From an uncultured Campylobacter sp. (lineage in GTDB: Bacteria; Campylobacterota; Campylobacteria; Campylobacterales; Campylobacteraceae), in the NCBI RefSeq assembly GCF_905373215.1, contig NZ_CAJPRT010000002.1, positions 1-64,000 of the forward strand: a stretch of DNA of 64,000 nucleotides, read 5' to 3'. Both the position numbers and the translations under genes were made by a program. The notes beneath the pieces were generated by a model. That model had not been told where the DNA came from. It ran no database searches and saw only the letters and a list, made by a program, of their open reading frames with translations. Of this stretch, positions 17,778-26,606 are shown piece by piece (within the stretch, counting starts at the first letter, position 1; each line of letters starts with the position of its first letter).

Positions 17778-18863
17778 TTAATGATCGCTCTTTAACCCCG
17801 CGCCGCAAAGCGGGATGATGCTATCTCCTTGTAGATCGCGGCTTTCTTTGTAGCGCAGATACGCCGCATAGGTAGCTGCGGTCGTATGCTCGACGTAAAA
17901 TCCGCCGCGCGCAAGCGCCGCTCTGGCAGGCAGTATGTCGCTCTCGCTCGCTAAGATCACCTCTCGCTCGCCCGCATAGCTAGGGCCAAGAATTTCGCCC
18001 GCGCGCATCGGTCTTGCGATCGCGATACCCTCCGCTAGCGTCGGCTGCGGCTTAATCTCGCGCGCCGCGCCTTTAGCGTCAAAAAGCGGAGCGCAACGCT
18101 CGCCCTGAACGATGAAAATTTTTGGCAGCGCTTCGATAAGACCGCCCTCATATAGCTCGCCCAGCGCCGCTTGAGCGCCCAGCAGTAGCGTGCCGTTGCC
18201 CACGGGGATGAAGATATTGCGCGGCACCCTGCCCAGCTGCTCGTAGATCTCATAAATGTAGCTCTTCGTGCCCTCGTAAAAGATCGGATTATAAACGTGG
18301 TTGGCGTAATAGATCTGCTCCTGCGCGGCCTTTTTGCGGCACGCATCCGCCGTCTCGTCGCGGCTGCCGTCAAATACCGTGACGTGCGCGCCGTGGCTTT
18401 TGATCATATCGATCTTTTTAGGCGACGTGCCCTTCGGGACGTAAATTTCGCACTCGATGCCTGCGCGAGCGCAATACGCCGCCACGGCATTGCCTGCGTT
18501 ACCGCTGGAGTCTTGCAGGACTTTTTTTACGCCGATATTTTTGGCATGCAGCACCAAAACCGCCGCGCCGCGGTCTTTAAACGAAAGCGTAGGCATCGCA
18601 TAATCGAGCTTGAGATAGAGGTCTTCGCCAAATTTTACGCTCGCCGTGAGCCCCTCGCCCATCGAAATTTCTCTAAATTTAGCCGTATCGATGCCCATAA
18701 ACCGGCGGTATCTAAAGATGCTAAACTCGCTTTGATCTACGAGCGCGGGGTTAAATTTAGGCGCATCGGAGTTTAGCTTATACAGCCCACCGCAGTCGCA
18801 TTTATAGCACAAAGTATCGATGGGCGCGTGCTTGCCACATCCCGTGCAGATGAAATCGCTCAT
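17778..18863 (-). CDS. Threonine synthase-like PLP-dependent enzyme with zinc ribbon
   Basis: 361 residues. An N-terminal rubredoxin-like ribbon (CTGCGKHAPIDTLCYKCDCG, residues 5-24) precedes a fold-type II PLP domain. The PLP lysine is in TLSFKDRGAAV near residue 86, and the phosphate-binding Gly/Ser loop is DSSGNAGNAVAA near 111. Such enzymes do beta or gamma elimination or replacement on amino acids and can release reactive enamines. The start at 18863 has an AGGAG site. It lies eight bases after ridA, which suggests the enzyme makes the imine that RidA clears. A role as main threonine synthase is possible but not favoured. Confidence 0.82.
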   Translation of the reverse strand: MSDFICTGCGKHAPIDTLCYKCDCGGLYKLNSDAPKFNPALVDQSEFSIFRYRRFMGIDTAKFREISMGEGLTASVKFGEDLYLKLDYAMPTLSFKDRGAAVLVLHAKNIGVKKVLQDSSGNAGNAVAAYCARAGIECEIYVPKGTSPKKIDMIKSHGAHVTVFDGSRDETADACRKKAAQEQIYYANHVYNPIFYEGTKSYIYEIYEQLGRVPRNIFIPVGNGTLLLGAQAALGELYEGGLIEALPKIFIVQGERCAPLFDAKGAAREIKPQPTLAEGIAIARPMRAGEILGPSYAGEREVILASESDILPARAALARGGFYVEHTTAATYAAYLRYKESRDLQGDSIIPLCGAGLKSDH

Positions 18864-18871
18864 TTTCGCTC

Positions 18872-19258
18872 CTATTTTTTCTCTTTTATTTTTGCGACGG
18901 CCTCGATCTCTACGAGACAGCCGAAATGTAGAGCCGTAGTCGGCACCACGACGCGAGCGGGCTTGTGCGCGCCAAAAAACAGCGCGTACTGCTCGTCGAT
19001 CACGTCCCAGTTCTCGACGCCCAGCGTATAGATGCGGCACATCCGCACGTCGTTTTTATCCGCGCCCGCGGCGGTCAGGACTGCCGCGACATTGCTTAGA
19101 GCCTGCGCAGTCTGCGCAGCAAGACCCTCCGGGATGGCTCCCGTGCGCGGATCCACGCTTAGCTGCCCCGAGACGTAGAGCGTACCGTCGTCGTCTAAGA
19201 TGCCCGGCGCATAATGCCCCTTTTTCGGCGCGAAACCGGTTGGATAAATCTCTTTCAT
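18872..19258 (-). CDS. Rid family enamine/imine deaminase (RidA-like)
   Basis: 128 residues of the YjgF/Rid family: PKKGHYAPGILDDDGTLYVS at the start, then DVRMCRIYTL near residue 90 where RidA proteins carry the conserved Arg, and a Val/Glu-rich C-terminus. These proteins hydrolyse 2-aminoacrylate and related enamines in the cytoplasm. It is transcribed with the downstream PLP enzyme and divergently from the YheO-type regulator. AGGAGC precedes the ATG. Confidence 0.9.
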   Translation of the reverse strand: MKEIYPTGFAPKKGHYAPGILDDDGTLYVSGQLSVDPRTGAIPEGLAAQTAQALSNVAAVLTAAGADKNDVRMCRIYTLGVENWDVIDEQYALFFGAHKPARVVVPTTALHFGCLVEIEAVAKIKEKK

Positions 19259-19378
19259 TTAAGCTCCTTTGCATATAAAATTTTATATAATTTTACTCTA
19301 AATTTATTAAAAATATATAACTATTTCTATAAATTTGCAAAATTTTAAAATTTAATCTAAATTTATAGATTTTTTTAT
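19259..19378. promoter_or_regulatory. Divergent promoter region ridA / YheO-type regulator
   Basis: A 120-base, strongly AT-rich gap between divergent start codons. TATATAATTT at about 19285-19294 and ATATATAACT near 19315 are candidate -10 elements. The regulator probably controls both directions here; this is inferred from the arrangement. Confidence 0.5.
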
Positions 19379-20116
19379 ATGAAATTTAAGGAACTCAAAT
19401 TGAATCAGCTTTTGCAGACCTTTATACCGACTGCGCACCTTATTAAAAATACGATCGGCGATTGCGAAGTGGTTATCCACGATATGAGCACGCCGCAAAA
19501 CTCCGTCGTTTTCGTCCTCGGCGACGTAACGGGCAGGAGGATCGGCCAAAGCTTCGATCATCTGGTAAAAGACGTGTTGCTAAGCAAAAATTTTGAAAAC
19601 GACTGCACCGCAAACTACTACTTCACCGCGCAAAACGGCAAGCTCATACGCTCCTCGACTTCGCTGATCCGTAGCGCAGACGGCAAGGTAGTAGGCGCGC
19701 TATGCGTAAATATCGATACCTCAAGCGCCATGGCCGCATACAAAGCAATAAAAAATCTTCTGCCAAACGCAAAACTCGATAGCAAGCAGCCGCAAGGCGC
19801 AAATTTTACCGACGGAAGCTGCAATAACGCGGCATTAGATGAAGCGAACTTCAATGACGGCGTAAGTTTAGAAACGCAAAGCTCTAACAATTCGCAGCAA
19901 AATATCCTTGACATCGTCCAAGACCTGATTGCATCGGCTACGCACGATCTGGATGTAGAGCGGATGAAGAAAGAGGATCGAAAGCGCATCGTAAAATTCC
20001 TCGCGCAAAAAGGGATTTTTGAGGTAAAAGGTGCGGTGGAGCTCGTCGCAAAGGCGCTTAGGACGCAGAAAGTCACGATTTACTCGTATATGGATGAGGT
20101 AAAGAAGGAAAGCTAG
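19379..20116 (+). CDS. YheO-type transcriptional regulator (PAS plus HTH)
   Basis: 245 residues. A YheO-like PAS domain spans about residues 10-125 (VVIHDMSTPQNSVVFVLGDV; VVGALCVNIDTS) and a C-terminal HTH covers about 185-240 (RIVKFLAQKGIFEVKGAVEL; KVTIYSYMDEVKK). DauR and the C. jejuni protein Cj1387c are of this class. Between them lies an Asn/Ser-rich linker, about residues 135-175 (ANFTDGSCNNAAL; QSSNNSQQN), longer than expected. A TTG at 19400 with an AAGGAA site is an alternative start. It probably senses an amino-acid-derived ligand for the ridA operon. Confidence 0.87.
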   Translation: MKFKELKLNQLLQTFIPTAHLIKNTIGDCEVVIHDMSTPQNSVVFVLGDVTGRRIGQSFDHLVKDVLLSKNFENDCTANYYFTAQNGKLIRSSTSLIRSADGKVVGALCVNIDTSSAMAAYKAIKNLLPNAKLDSKQPQGANFTDGSCNNAALDEANFNDGVSLETQSSNNSQQNILDIVQDLIASATHDLDVERMKKEDRKRIVKFLAQKGIFEVKGAVELVAKALRTQKVTIYSYMDEVKKES

Positions 20117-20289
20117 CCGCGGTGCATAAATTTGATCTCAAATTTAATAAGCGTTGCACGCCTTACTATCAGCGTAGCCATACGGAGTGGTGCAAATTTT
20201 AATCTAAATTTGATGAATCGATCAAAAATTAGAGCATACTAATCCCTCATTTATACAGCATGTAATGGGATAAAAGCAAAACTCATCTA

Positions 20290-22227
20290 TTACTCGAACT
20301 CGTAGCCCTTCGCGCTTTTTAATTTCTCGTCATAATCGACTCCGTTAGCAATTCGCTTGCGCGAAGCATTGAAATCCGCTCGTATCGGGCTTTTATGCTC
20401 GTCAAACTCAAGCGGCGCGACACCGATGATATCTGCTAGCAGATGTGCTAAATCATCGCTCATAAAAGGCTTATCTTTCGCCGCAGCCAGCCTCTGCCAT
20501 AGCGTAGCATGATCGCTCAAAAACTCGCGCGAAGCTATAAAAAGCAGCGGGATTTCGTAAGTAAAGCGGCTTTCCATGCCGTGCCCAAGGCGTCCATTTT
20601 CGTATAAATTCTCGCCGTGATCGCTAAGATAGACGATGAGGCTGTCATCACCCGAAAAAATTTTAAAAATTTCATTTATGACAAAATCGTTGTAAAGCAC
20701 GCTGTTATCGTAATACGCGATGACCTCTTTCTGCTTGGAAGTGAGTTTTGCCTTTACATCCGCCGCGCTAAACTTGCCAAATCCCTCGGGATAGCGCAGG
20801 CTGTAATCCATATGGCTCCCGATGAGATGGATCACGTAGAAATTTCGCTCGCTCTGCCCTGTTTTCGCCTGATTTATGAGTGGAAGCAGCGCTCCGTCAG
20901 GCTTGATGCGGACGGTTTCATAAAGATTGCTCTTTGAGAGGAAGGATTCCGCGTCCGCGCGATCGGCAGCGCTTTTGGCACTTAGCGCATGCGCGCCGAA
21001 AGCCTCTTGATTGCTGATCCAAAAGGTGCGGTAGCCACTTAGCTTAAACATATCAATGATGCTAAGGTTGCGAAACCAAGCCCTTTTGCGCTCGCTTTCG
21101 TAATCGCTGAAATTTAAAAGCCGCATCAGCACCTGATTAGTCGTGCCGTAAGGCGAGATTGTATCGCTAAATTTTATCAGATTACCGCTTGCTTCGAGAC
21201 CCTCCAAAAGCGGCGTATTTTTAACGCCGTAGCCGTAGAGCGACATATGCCCGCGCTGCAAGCTCTCGCCGATTATTAAGATGATATTTTTGACACGAGA
21301 CTTTTGCAAGGCGGGGTTTATAGCAGCATCAGGGTTTTTGGAATTTGAAATCGCGCTGGGGCTTTGCGGCGTAGAATTTTGAGATACAAAGCCCGAGGCG
21401 GCGCTTTGCGGATCTGAATTTGCGCCGCCATTTAAAACGCTTTCGTTCGCGTGCTTGGCCTCGTCATATCCGAGCTGCACTTCGCGCATATCAGTGATGA
21501 AATTTTTATCGCTAAGATAGTCTTTTATCGTAAAGGCAAACTCCAGCGGAACGTATTGCGATAGCTTGGTTATATAGCCCTGTTTGCCCTGGGAAGCTTT
21601 AGCGGCGATATCCGCGCAAAAGATCGTGCCATAGATAAGATAAAGCGCTGCTAGCAGCAATCTTAGACCGCTATGCGTTTGCTCCTTCTTTCTTCGCTCT
21701 GCTCTTAGCGCCGCAAAGATGCAGCCAAGTAGCACCGCTAGATATAAAATCGTTGCGGGGTTAAGAAACTGCGAAACAAACTCGCGCGTCTCTGCTGCAT
21801 CGGTATGCACAAGCGCGTCGATCGCCACGACGTTGAAGCTTGAGTCGAAATTTACGATCAAAAATAAAGCCGCACTCGCAATCAGCGCAATTAGCGCCAG
21901 TAGCACCAATGAAACGAGCTTAAAAAATCGCCCGCTAAGCAGATAGCAGAGGTGAAAGATGAGCAAATTTATGATAAATACTACCGGGAAACTCTCGGCG
22001 ATGTAGACAAAGATGGGTCCGTTAATCTGATAATGTATCTTAGCCCAGCATGCGAGCAGACATAGCGCCGTCGCTAGCCAAAATACCCTCCATACGGGAC
22101 GTTCGCGCAGTGCGGTAAAAAAGCCGCGGTCGATTTTCATAAGCAAGCGCGCCACGAGCCCACCCACTTTCGTCCGCGCCACGAGCCCACCCATATTTGC
22201 TAGCGCTACATAAAATTTTTCTCTCAT
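20290..22227 (-). CDS. Phosphoethanolamine transferase, EptA/EptC-like
   Basis: 645 residues. An N-terminal inner-membrane domain has about five transmembrane helices (roughly residues 45-210), followed by a periplasmic sulfatase-fold domain. Metal and catalytic marks are IIGESLQRGHMSLYGYG, the nucleophile segment SPYGTTNQVLMRLL, and SDHGENLYENGRLGHG near the C-terminus. Such enzymes move phosphoethanolamine to lipid A, core sugars or the flagellar rod. The start at 22227 has an AGGAAA site. A Ser/Asn/Pro-rich linker lies just before the catalytic domain, and residues near 13-30 hold a tandem GGLVAR duplication. Target is unknown. Confidence 0.9.
   Translation of the reverse strand: MREKFYVALANMGGLVARTKVGGLVARLLMKIDRGFFTALRERPVWRVFWLATALCLLACWAKIHYQINGPIFVYIAESFPVVFIINLLIFHLCYLLSGRFFKLVSLVLLALIALIASAALFLIVNFDSSFNVVAIDALVHTDAAETREFVSQFLNPATILYLAVLLGCIFAALRAERRKKEQTHSGLRLLLAALYLIYGTIFCADIAAKASQGKQGYITKLSQYVPLEFAFTIKDYLSDKNFITDMREVQLGYDEAKHANESVLNGGANSDPQSAASGFVSQNSTPQSPSAISNSKNPDAAINPALQKSRVKNIILIIGESLQRGHMSLYGYGVKNTPLLEGLEASGNLIKFSDTISPYGTTNQVLMRLLNFSDYESERKRAWFRNLSIIDMFKLSGYRTFWISNQEAFGAHALSAKSAADRADAESFLSKSNLYETVRIKPDGALLPLINQAKTGQSERNFYVIHLIGSHMDYSLRYPEGFGKFSAADVKAKLTSKQKEVIAYYDNSVLYNDFVINEIFKIFSGDDSLIVYLSDHGENLYENGRLGHGMESRFTYEIPLLFIASREFLSDHATLWQRLAAAKDKPFMSDDLAHLLADIIGVAPLEFDEHKSPIRADFNASRKRIANGVDYDEKLKSAKGYEFE
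22147..22193 (-). repeat. 27-base tandem duplication in the eptC-like gene
   Basis: The word CGCGCCACGAGCCCACCCA occurs at 22148 and again at 22175 on the + strand, exactly 27 bases apart. It is in frame and encodes GGLVARTKV followed by GGLVARLLM in the cytoplasmic N-terminus. Confidence 0.8.
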
Positions 22228-22728
22228 TTTATATTTCCTGCCTTGTACGAAGAGACGCGACGACGCGCACTCTGCGTAGCGCGACATGTTTTCGCTTTAA
22301 AATCAAGGCGCAATCTTAGCCGCTTAAAGCTTTGAGCTTGCTTACTTGCGCACCTTTACGCTTTAAATTTTACGGCTAAATTTTAAAGATACGGGGAGTT
22401 TGAGATTGGATGGCGGAATTTTGAGGCTAAATTTTAATTGAAAGCGGATCTAAGAGCGAAGCTACAAAATGAGGCTTTAAAAAAACAGAAAACATGAGCT
22501 AAAATCTCGGCTTTTAGAATTTTGTGGTTAGACCGCAAACCGTCGCAATAGATTTTAAAATTTCTAGTGCGATAAGTTTCCTTCGGATAAAATTTATGCA
22601 TGAAGCGATCAAAGTAAAATTCTACAACATGAGCAGTGTAAAATTATTGAAAGCTAATCGCGAACAAAATTTTGCACTGATAAAAGTGTAAAATTTTAAC
22701 TAGGCTGCATTAGCTTTTACGCGAAATT
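22228..22728. other. Gap between map and the eptC-like gene
   Basis: About 500 bases with many AAATTT and AAAATTTT words and an AGTGTAAAATT word that occurs twice (about 22636 and 22686). It contains the eptC-like promoter region and the end of the secY-map transcript. No gene was found. Confidence 0.4.
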
Positions 22729-23487
22729 CTACGCGACGCTTAGGACTTCTACCTTACCATCGAAAACCGCCATGCAGTGCTCGTAGTGGCTAGTGCGAAG
22801 CCCGTCCTTGCTCCTCGTGCTCCACTTATCCTCGGCGATGACCGGCGTGCCGTCCTTTTGGCAGATCATCGGCTCGATGCAAAAGACCATGCCGTTTTTG
22901 ATTTTAGGACCCGATTTTGGATTGTTGCCCTCCAGATAGTTTGGGATCTCAGGCTCTTCGTGCGGGTGCTTGCCGATGCCGTGGCCGCAGAAGCCGTATA
23001 GCGGCACGAAGCCGCGCGCGCGGATAAATTTCTCGATCTCGAAGCTTAGCTCTTTAAAGTGCATCCCTACCCTGATCGTTTTGATGGCAAACTCCAGCGT
23101 ATCCTTACTGCATGCTATGAGCTCCTCGTCGGCTTTTGAAATTTTACCGACGGGCAGAGTGCGTGCGCTGTCGCCGAAATATCCGTTTAGCTTCGAGCCC
23201 AAATCGACGCCTAAGATATCGCCCTCCTGCAAGATCGTTTCGTCTGGGATGCCGTGGATGATGACTTCGTTTAGCGAGAGGCAGGCGGCGTTTGGAAAGC
23301 CGTATAGCCCCTTAAAAGCAGGATATGCGCCTTTGGAGGTGATGAAATCGTCGATCTTTTTATCGACTTCGAGTAGGCTAAGACCCGGCTTTATAAATGA
23401 AGTTGCATAATCAAGGGCTTGCGCGACGATCCTGTTCGCCGCACGAAGCCCCTCTAAATCTTTTTTTGTTTTAAGTAAAATCGCCAT
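22729..23487 (-). CDS. map: Methionine aminopeptidase, type I
   Basis: 252 residues. Removes N-terminal Met co-translationally. The metal ligands are visible in GVDLGSKLNGYFGDSARTL (two Asp), CGHGIGKHPHEEP (His), FCIEPM (Glu) and the last Glu in the C-terminal EHCMAV region. It follows secY with no spacing (ATG directly after the secY stop). In Helicobacter-type operons infA would come next; here it does not. Confidence 0.97.
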   Translation of the reverse strand: MAILLKTKKDLEGLRAANRIVAQALDYATSFIKPGLSLLEVDKKIDDFITSKGAYPAFKGLYGFPNAACLSLNEVIIHGIPDETILQEGDILGVDLGSKLNGYFGDSARTLPVGKISKADEELIACSKDTLEFAIKTIRVGMHFKELSFEIEKFIRARGFVPLYGFCGHGIGKHPHEEPEIPNYLEGNNPKSGPKIKNGMVFCIEPMICQKDGTPVIAEDKWSTRSKDGLRTSHYEHCMAVFDGKVEVLSVA

Positions 23488-24753
23488 TTATAGCCCGACC
23501 GCGCTTAGGGTCTGATATTTGTTCATATAGATCTGCGCTTCGATGCGTCTCATCGTATCAAGAGCGACGGAGACGACGATCAGCACGCTGGTGCCGCCGA
23601 AATAAAACGGCACGCCCATAAATTTAACGAGTAGCCACGGGATGACGGTTACTAGCCCGAGATAGATCGAACCCCAAAACGTAAGACGGCTGGCGACTTC
23701 GTTTAAAAAGCTCGCCGTTCCCTCGCCCGGACGAATGCCCGGGATAAAGCCGCCCTGCTTCTTTAAATTTTCACTAATGTCCTTGGAATTAAAAGCAATT
23801 GACGCATAAAAATACGCAAAAAATATAACCAACACAAAGGTCAAAAAGTTAAAGAAGTAATTGCTAGGGCTTAGGAAATCGTGGATCTTTTGGATGATCG
23901 GATTGGTGCTTGCCTGTAAAATTGTAGTCGGAAACATCAAAATCGCGCTTGCAAAAATAGGCGGAATGACGCCGCTTAAATTTAGCTTGATCGGCACGTA
24001 ATTCATAATGCGCTTGTTTTGATTCGCCATTAATACCTTGCGCGAAAACGATACTGGAATTCTGCGTTCACCTAGCTCCACATATAAAATTGCTCCGATA
24101 GTAGCCAGGATAATTAGCACGATCGCGATTAGCTTTAAAACGTTCATCTCACCGGTATTTACTAAATTTACGGTACTTCCGATCGCTCTAGGGATGGCGC
24201 TTACGATACCTGCAAAGATAATAAGGCTGGTGCCGTTACCGACGCCACGTTGCGTAATCTGCTCGCCGATCCACATCAAAAGCATGGTGCCTGCCAGCAT
24301 CGAAATGCACGAGATGAAAACAAACTCGTTGGTATTCTCCGCCATTATCGCAGGCGCTCCGGTCTGTCCGTGAATGCCCTGCAAGCCGATGCTAACGCCA
24401 ATGGATTGAACCATAGCGATTGCGATTGTAGCATATCGGATGATCTGCATATATTTCTGCATACCGTCGCGCTCTTTTTTGAGTTTGCCTAAATTTGGAA
24501 AGGTTGCGGCAAGCAGTTCCATAATGATCGAAGCGGTAATATAAGGCATGATGCCTAGCGAGATAACGCTGAATCGCTCCGCCGCGTTACCGCTAAACAT
24601 ATTAAACATTCCAAAAGCGTTGTTGCTATTGTTTTGAAAAAATTGCTTTATAACCTCAACGTCCACTCCCGGAACCGGCACGTAAGCTAGCAACCTATAG
24701 GCAAAAAGAAAGCCCAAAGTAATGAGAATTTTGTTGCGTAGCGATTTATTCAT
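23488..24753 (-). CDS. secY: Protein translocase subunit SecY
   Basis: 421 residues, ten predicted transmembrane segments. The main channel of the Sec translocon. The plug and first helices (ILITLGFLFAYRLLAYVPVP) and the cytoplasmic loop with GERRIPVSFSRK near residue 230 and FIPGIRPGEGTASFLNEV near 340 are family marks. It overlaps rplO by one base. Confidence 0.98.
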   Translation of the reverse strand: MNKSLRNKILITLGFLFAYRLLAYVPVPGVDVEVIKQFFQNNSNNAFGMFNMFSGNAAERFSVISLGIMPYITASIIMELLAATFPNLGKLKKERDGMQKYMQIIRYATIAIAMVQSIGVSIGLQGIHGQTGAPAIMAENTNEFVFISCISMLAGTMLLMWIGEQITQRGVGNGTSLIIFAGIVSAIPRAIGSTVNLVNTGEMNVLKLIAIVLIILATIGAILYVELGERRIPVSFSRKVLMANQNKRIMNYVPIKLNLSGVIPPIFASAILMFPTTILQASTNPIIQKIHDFLSPSNYFFNFLTFVLVIFFAYFYASIAFNSKDISENLKKQGGFIPGIRPGEGTASFLNEVASRLTFWGSIYLGLVTVIPWLLVKFMGVPFYFGGTSVLIVVSVALDTMRRIEAQIYMNKYQTLSAVGL

Positions 24754-25154
24754 TATTTTTGTCCGCTAGACTTTACGTTCTCGTCTTTGATCTTGCTAGC
24801 GAGCGCTTTTGCGCCTACGCCGATTAGCTTGATCTTTTTAACGGAATTTGAAATTTTATGAACGGATTTGATGCTTTCGATCGTGATCTCGCTAAGATCT
24901 TTAATAGCTTCGATTTTATCGACATTGATCACGTAAGGCTTTTCAAATTTAGAAGTAAAACCCACCTTCGGAAGCCTTCGCTGAATTGGCTGCTGACCAC
25001 CTTCGAAGCCTCTTTTTTCGTGAGAGCCGGTACGTGCGGTCTGACCCTTGCCGCCGCGACCTGCAGTTTTACCCAGACCGCTTCCTTGACCGCGACCCAA
25101 GCGCTTAGTAGCGTGAGTCGAGCCTGGGGCTTTTTTAAGATTTTCTAATCCCAT
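24753..25154 (-). CDS. rplO: 50S ribosomal protein L15
   Basis: 133 residues. MGLENLKKAPGSTHATKRLG and the Gly-rich GQGSGLGKTAGRGGKGQTAR stretch define L15. Short C-terminal domain as in other Campylobacter. Twelve bases separate it from rpsE. Confidence 0.98.
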   Translation of the reverse strand: MGLENLKKAPGSTHATKRLGRGQGSGLGKTAGRGGKGQTARTGSHEKRGFEGGQQPIQRRLPKVGFTSKFEKPYVINVDKIEAIKDLSEITIESIKSVHKISNSVKKIKLIGVGAKALASKIKDENVKSSGQK

Positions 25155-25166
25155 CTTTTATCCTTG

Positions 25167-25610
25167 TTAGTGTTTTAACATACTAAGAGCTTTCATTGTA
25201 GCTCTTACGACATTTGAGGAGTTGTTCGAACCTAGCGATTTAGTGAGGATATCTTTAACACCCGCAAGTTCTAAAACCGGGCGCACGGAGCCGCCTGCGA
25301 TAACACCGGTACCTTCGCTCGCCGGCTTAAGTAAAATTTTGCTTGCATTGTATTTAACTTCAATATCGTGAGTGATAGTAGAGCCGTTTAAATTTACCTT
25401 GATAATATTTTTAAACGCATCGTCTACCGCCTTTTTAATCGCGTCGGGAACCTCTTTGGACTTACCAAAGCCAAAGCCTACCAAGCCGTTTCTATTGCCT
25501 ACTACGATAAGAGCCGTAAACCTAAACCTTCTACCGCCTTTAACGACCTTCGTAACCCTACCGATATTGACGATTACCTCTTCGAATTCTTCTCTATTAT
25601 ACTTTTCCAC
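25167..25610 (-). CDS. rpsE: 30S ribosomal protein S5
   Basis: 147 residues. The double-stranded RNA-binding domain includes GRVTKVVKGGRRFRFTALIV, and the C-terminal domain starts with LLKPASEGTGVIAGGSVRPV. S5 shapes decoding accuracy. A GGAAT site precedes the ATG. Confidence 0.98.
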   Translation of the reverse strand: MEKYNREEFEEVIVNIGRVTKVVKGGRRFRFTALIVVGNRNGLVGFGFGKSKEVPDAIKKAVDDAFKNIIKVNLNGSTITHDIEVKYNASKILLKPASEGTGVIAGGSVRPVLELAGVKDILTKSLGSNNSSNVVRATMKALSMLKH

Positions 25611-25625
25611 AATAATTCCTTTGGG

Positions 25626-25982
25626 TTATAGTTTGATGCCGTTTTGGCGTAGCGACTCGGCAAAGCTTGCGATTACGCCATGATACAAATAGCCATTGCG
25701 ATCGAAAATCGCTTCAGAAATGCCTTTATCTTTTAGCTTGGAGGCTAAATCTTTAGCTAAGCTAGCCGCGCCCTCTTTGTTTGCCTTTAAATTTAAAACC
25801 TTACCGCTGCTGGCGCACAAAGTCGCGCTCGCTGCGTCGTCGATAGCCTGAGCGTAAACTGTCCTATTAGATTTGAAAATAGAAATTCTAGGGCAAGATG
25901 CGACGCCTGAAATTTTAGCGCGAATTCTTCTTTTTCTCTTGATTCGTAAAGAGATCTTTCTTTTTAATACGTTCTGTGTCAT
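25626..25982 (-). CDS. rplR: 50S ribosomal protein L18
   Basis: 118 residues. A 5S rRNA-binding protein. RKISLRIKRKRRIRAKISG at the N-terminus and the FDRNGYLYHGVIASFAESLR C-terminus match L18. Ten bases downstream of rplF. Confidence 0.98.
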   Translation of the reverse strand: MTQNVLKRKISLRIKRKRRIRAKISGVASCPRISIFKSNRTVYAQAIDDAASATLCASSGKVLNLKANKEGAASLAKDLASKLKDKGISEAIFDRNGYLYHGVIASFAESLRQNGIKL

Positions 25983-25992
25983 TTCTCAACCC

Positions 25993-26529
25993 TTATTTCT
26001 TAGCTGTTTTTCCGGCTTTGCGGATGATATGCTCTTCAAGATACTTGATACCTTTACCCTTATACGGCTCAGGCGGTCTGAATCCTCTGATCTCGGCTGC
26101 TACTTGACCTACTTGCTGCTTGTCGTCGCCTTTGATGGTTACGACGTTTTTATCTACGGAAATTTCGATTCCCTTTGGAGATTCAAAATTTATCGGATGC
26201 GAAAAGCCCAAATTTAGCTCAAGCACTTTGCCCTTCATCGCAGCTCTATAGCCGACGCCGTTGATTTCGAGCTGTTTTGAAAAGCCCTCGGTAAGACCAA
26301 GGACGATATTGTTGGCTAAAGCGCGGTATGTTCCCCAATACGCTCTGCTCTGTCTATCCTCACCCTTAGGTGAGAATTCTATCTTTCCGTCTTCGATTTT
26401 TACATCGACATGACCTTTTAAATCAAGCTCTTTTTCGTTATTCGATTTTTTAAATTTTAACGACGAGCCGTCAATCTTGACCTCAACTCCGCTCGGGATA
26501 GAGATCGGTTTTTTACCAATTCTTGACAT
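25993..26529 (-). CDS. rplF: 50S ribosomal protein L6
   Basis: 178 residues with the two L6 repeats. MSRIGKKPISIPSGVEVKID and the C-terminal RPPEPYKGKGIKYLEEHIIR, near the sarcin-ricin loop contact, are diagnostic. AAGGAAAAT precedes the ATG. Confidence 0.98.
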   Translation of the reverse strand: MSRIGKKPISIPSGVEVKIDGSSLKFKKSNNEKELDLKGHVDVKIEDGKIEFSPKGEDRQSRAYWGTYRALANNIVLGLTEGFSKQLEINGVGYRAAMKGKVLELNLGFSHPINFESPKGIEISVDKNVVTIKGDDKQQVGQVAAEIRGFRPPEPYKGKGIKYLEEHIIRKAGKTAKK

Positions 26530-26561
26530 AATTTTCCTTTTTATTTGTCTAGGGTATGTCT

Positions 26562-26601
26562 ACTTTTACGAATGGATACCACAATGCCATAAAAAGTAGA
26601 A
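26562..26601 (-). promoter_or_regulatory. Inverted repeat in the rpsH-rplF gap
   Basis: CTACTTTT and AAAAGTAG arms enclose a smaller ATGG/CCAT pair, so the mRNA can fold as a stem with an internal loop. It fills most of the 77-base gap, which is long for this operon. No T-run follows. S8 in E. coli represses the spc operon through such a structure, but that site is at rplE. Confidence 0.4.
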
Positions 26602-26606
26602 ACTTC

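Noticed and set aside
21250..21310. Possible loss of the catalytic residue in the EptC-like GESLQRG motif
   Set aside because: The Glu of this motif is the metal ligand; the nucleophile Thr is in the later GTTNQV segment and is present.
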